From a virus: 23,037 bases of DNA. Under the pieces are notes generated by a model that was not told the DNA's origin, searched no databases, and saw only the letters and a list, made by a program, of their open reading frames with translations. Positions 21,667 to 23,037 of the stretch are shown one piece after another. The translations under genes were made by a program, and so were the position numbers. Location: IMG/VR virus record IMGVR_UViG_3300021185_001486, positions 1 through 23,037 of that record. One strand, given 5' to 3'. How positions within the stretch are numbered: position 1 is the first letter of the stretch; every line of letters starts with the position of its first letter.

Positions 21667-21869
21667 TGCAAGTAGAGGCCGGGGTACTTCATTTAGAGCA
21701 TAACGGTATAGAGGTCGAGGCCTCAGTAGTTTGGGACTTAGAGCAGGGCGGCCCTATCTATGCTATGAAGGACGGTAAAATATTTATGAGCCTCACAACC
21801 GAAGAGCTAAAGGCCCTCTATGTACTCTACCGAGACATCGAGCTAAAGGGAACTGTAGAAGATGCTTAA
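21666..21869 (+). CDS. Small acidic hypothetical protein (67 aa)
   Basis: A 67-residue acidic protein starting at the TAATG overlap: MQVEAGVLHLEHNGIEVEAS, then 'VVWDLEQGGPIYAMKDGKIFMSLTTEELKALYVLYRDIEL'. The plan is a short beta-sheet followed by a helix, with no signal peptide or membrane segment. It overlaps the spanin-like gene by 8 bases and lies between the two lysis candidates. The function is unknown. Confidence 0.65.
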   Translation: MQVEAGVLHLEHNGIEVEASVVWDLEQGGPIYAMKDGKIFMSLTTEELKALYVLYRDIELKGTVEDA

Positions 21870-22275
21870 ATTAAATACAGCCCATTTAAAGGCTTTTCTC
21901 TTAGCGTTCTATATGTTACCCTTACTGACGGGGTGTAACGTCATTAGAAACGCTCTAACACCCCTTAAAACGGAAGTAACACTTATAGACACGGTACTAG
22001 TAGAAGCTGTTAAGGTCGACACTATTACCGTAACCTTACCGGTAGATACCCTAATTATCGAGACCGAGCGCGTTAGCGCGAGGGTTATTAGATCTTACGA
22101 CACCATTACTCTAGACGTGGAATGTAAAGCAGACACGGTAGTAGTAACCAATACGGTAGAGCTGCCTACGAAGACCAGGACAGTAACTAGGGTGCCGTGG
22201 TGGTTTAAGCCAGCTCTAGTTATTGGGGGGCTCATATTCGCGCTGGCTGTTAGCCGCGCTTTATTTCGCCCTTAA
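21862..22275 (+). CDS. Putative unimolecular spanin (lipoprotein with C-terminal TM)
   Basis: A 137-residue protein with a lipoprotein signal peptide: a hydrophobic stretch ending 'MLPLLTGC' (lipobox Leu-Thr-Gly-Cys, Cys at about residue 25). This predicts an N-terminal lipid anchor in the outer membrane. The middle is strand-rich with repeating V/T-D-T segments ('VTLIDTVLVEAVKVDTITVTLPVDTLII'). The end has a single hydrophobic helix, 'WWFKPALVIGGLIFALAVS', followed by a short basic tail (RALFRP), giving an inner-membrane anchor. One protein spanning the periplasm with both anchors is the definition of a u-spanin (phage T1 gp11 type), which fuses the two membranes at lysis. It is the last gene of the late operon. 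The assignment is based on topology, not sequence similarity. Confidence 0.72.
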   Translation: MLKLNTAHLKAFLLAFYMLPLLTGCNVIRNALTPLKTEVTLIDTVLVEAVKVDTITVTLPVDTLIIETERVSARVIRSYDTITLDVECKADTVVVTNTVELPTKTRTVTRVPWWFKPALVIGGLIFALAVSRALFRP

Positions 22276-22285
22276 CCTTTACCCC

Positions 22286-22320
22286 TTTCTTTTTTTCTTT
22301 GCTAGTTTCTTTTTTTCTTT
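22286..22320. repeat. Tandem polypyrimidine repeat after the late operon
   Basis: The 15-mer TTTCTTTTTTTCTTT occurs twice, at 22286-22300 and 22306-22320, with a 20-base period. It follows the last late gene by 11 bases. T runs suggest transcript ending, but no GC-rich stem precedes them, so this is not a standard terminator. Confidence 0.75.
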
Positions 22321-22341
22321 AGCTGAGTTAACTAACTAACT

Positions 22342-22437
22342 TAACTAGGGTAGTAGTGGAGCTACCGTAGCTTTAGCTAAAGGTAGCTACGCTACTACTA
22401 ACTAGTACTAGTATTAATACTAATACTAACTAGGGTA
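22342..22437. repeat. Palindrome-rich block: hairpin flanked by 11-bp direct repeats
   Basis: The 11-mer TAACTAGGGTA occurs at 22342-22352 and again at 22427-22437. Between them is a hairpin: GTAGTAG (22350-22356) with CTACTAC (22392-22398), and AGCTACC (22360-22366) with GGTAGCT (22382-22388), separated by a 3x3 internal loop. Then come the 12-bp palindrome ACTAGTACTAGT (22401-22412) and the 14-bp palindrome TAGTATTAATACTA (22409-22422). TAAC is repeated in tandem just upstream (22329-22340). The function is not known; candidates are a late-operon terminator, a protein-binding array, or a replication, packaging or attachment site. Confidence 0.8.
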
Positions 22438-22643
22438 AAAAGCAACAAAGGGATTTATTGTGCAATAGGTTTAAATACTTAATTTAACTTCTCTAGAGCT
22501 TTTTTGGTTGGGGTGTATATTCGGGGGCAGAGCTTAAAATAAATGTAAGCGGGAAGCCCTATGTTTACTAGGGCCGGGGCGCGTGAGCGAAAATAAATGC
22601 ACTTTTTTTACTATACCATTAGGATATATGAAAAGAAAGCCCT
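22438..22643. other. Intergenic region without a convincing gene
   Basis: About 200 bases with no ORF worth calling on either strand. It holds a 6-bp hairpin GCCCTA (22556-22561) / TAGGGC (22569-22574) with a 7-base loop. There are also AAAATAAATG stretches near 22537 and 22591 that resemble the bases preceding the promoters at 1203 and 1571. The 3' part leads into the promoter-like site at 22644. Confidence 0.6.
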
Positions 22644-22651
22644 TATATTTG
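22644..22651 (+). promoter_or_regulatory. Promoter -7 element TATATTTG of the fourth cassette
   Basis: An exact TATATTTG, followed by a 31-base leader containing CAACAAACAACAACAAAA and then the ATG at 22683. The leader type and spacing match the cassettes at 690, 1203 and 1571. The bases 19 upstream are not TTTG, so the -33 element is poor; expression may be weaker or need a phage factor. Confidence 0.55.
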
Positions 22652-22682
22652 TCTCAACAAACAACAACAAAACATAACTACT

Positions 22683-22913
22683 ATGACAACTACTAGAATT
22701 TGCAGAGGTGTATACCAATTAGAGTACAAGGGCCACATTATTCAAATAAGCAATGAGGCGGAATGGCTAGAGGGAGATTGTGTATGGCAAATTTACTCGA
22801 ACACTTTAGACGTAGACTATAACGAGGGTAAGTGGGACACGCTATACAAAACAAAGGGAGAAGCTTTAGAAAGACTTCCGGAGATATTAGAAACTTCAAA
22901 GCCTTTTAATTAA
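22683..22913 (+). CDS. Small hypothetical protein, MTTT family copy B (76 aa)
   Basis: A 76-residue acidic protein starting MTTTRICRGVYQLEYKG. It shares with the protein at 1631-1810 the MTTT[KR] start, G-x-Y at the same position, an Ile block, 'EGD..W.[IL]Y' in the centre and a helical tail (KTKGEALERLPEIL). Copy B has about 12 additional residues after the W-x-x-Y block (NTLDVDYNEGKWDT). Both genes follow the same promoter and leader type. A fold of antiparallel strands plus a helix is likely. The function is unknown. It lies beyond the lysis genes, probably near the next early or regulatory region of the phage. Confidence 0.78.
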   Translation: MTTTRICRGVYQLEYKGHIIQISNEAEWLEGDCVWQIYSNTLDVDYNEGKWDTLYKTKGEALERLPEILETSKPFN

Positions 22914-22937
22914 ATACAAATAGCTTACACTCAACAC

Positions 22938-23000
22938 CCCCCGCCTTAAGCAGTTAGGTTCTTTTGGTTTGGTTTTTAAACGCTGGGGCGGGGGTTTCTT
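22938..23000 (+). terminator. Possible terminator with a long loop
   Basis: CCCCCGCC (22938-22945) can pair with GGCGGGGG (22987-22994), followed by TTTCTTTT. The 41-base loop is longer than usual, so the stem may instead close a structured element. Its place after the MTTT copy B gene mirrors the terminators that end the cassettes at 1143 and 1511. Confidence 0.5.
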
Positions 23001-23037
23001 TTAGAACTGTTTAACTTAATATATAACAAAATGCAAA

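Noticed and set aside
22286-22437. CRISPR array in the repeat-rich gap
   Set aside because: Repeats are short, differ from each other and have no regular spacer pattern; only two copies of each are present.
23031-23037. Start of a further gene (ATGCAAA) at the right edge
   Set aside because: Only seven bases are visible, so neither frame nor product can be supported, although the A-rich context before the ATG is suitable.

Overview
The window looks like the structural (late) half of a tailed siphovirus or prophage infecting a member of the Bacteroidota, probably a flavobacterium-like host. Three things point there. Promoter-like sites match the Bacteroidota consensus (TTTG, 19 bases, TAnnTTTG). 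A-rich leaders lack Shine-Dalgarno sites. The head and tail proteins follow the HK97-like order. All convincing genes lie on the + strand, tightly packed with 1-base (TAATG) or 4-base (ATGA) overlaps. No integrase, replication genes, tRNA, rRNA, CRISPR array or insertion sequence was seen. The large terminase is cut by the left edge.

Layout: (1) 1-709, the end of the large terminase and a small overlapping ORF. (2) 690-2500, an accessory island between terminase and portal: two complete promoter-gene-terminator cassettes (moron-like), then a third promoter driving a chain of tiny overlapping genes, including a zinc-ribbon microprotein and an HTH-like protein. (3) 2521-8500, the head and connector module: portal, a three-domain prohead protease fusion, HK97-fold major capsid protein, and head-tail connector, stopper and tail-completion proteins. 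(4) 8500-14375, the tail: tube protein, tail-assembly chaperones joined by a textbook -1 frameshift signal, tape measure, and a large tail-tip protein. (5) 14416-19251, host-recognition genes rich in LamG/concanavalin-like modules. Their codon use differs visibly from the rest of the phage, which suggests a swapped module. (6) 19264-21343, an envelope-directed set: a membrane coiled-coil protein, an exported thioredoxin-fold protein lacking its cysteines, and a phage-encoded putative outer-membrane beta-barrel protein. (7) 21360-22275, the likely lysis genes: a small holin-like protein and a lipoprotein with a C-terminal membrane anchor, laid out like a unimolecular spanin. (8) 22276-23037, a non-coding region packed with palindromes and direct repeats, then a fourth small cassette whose product is a paralogue of the one at 1631-1810.

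The core genes account for capsid assembly, DNA packaging, a long non-contractile tail, adsorption and lysis. The less explained parts are the repeated small-gene cassettes, the three linked envelope proteins, and the palindrome-rich intergenic block. No recognisable endolysin is present. All family names are recalled from motif patterns, not from database searches.
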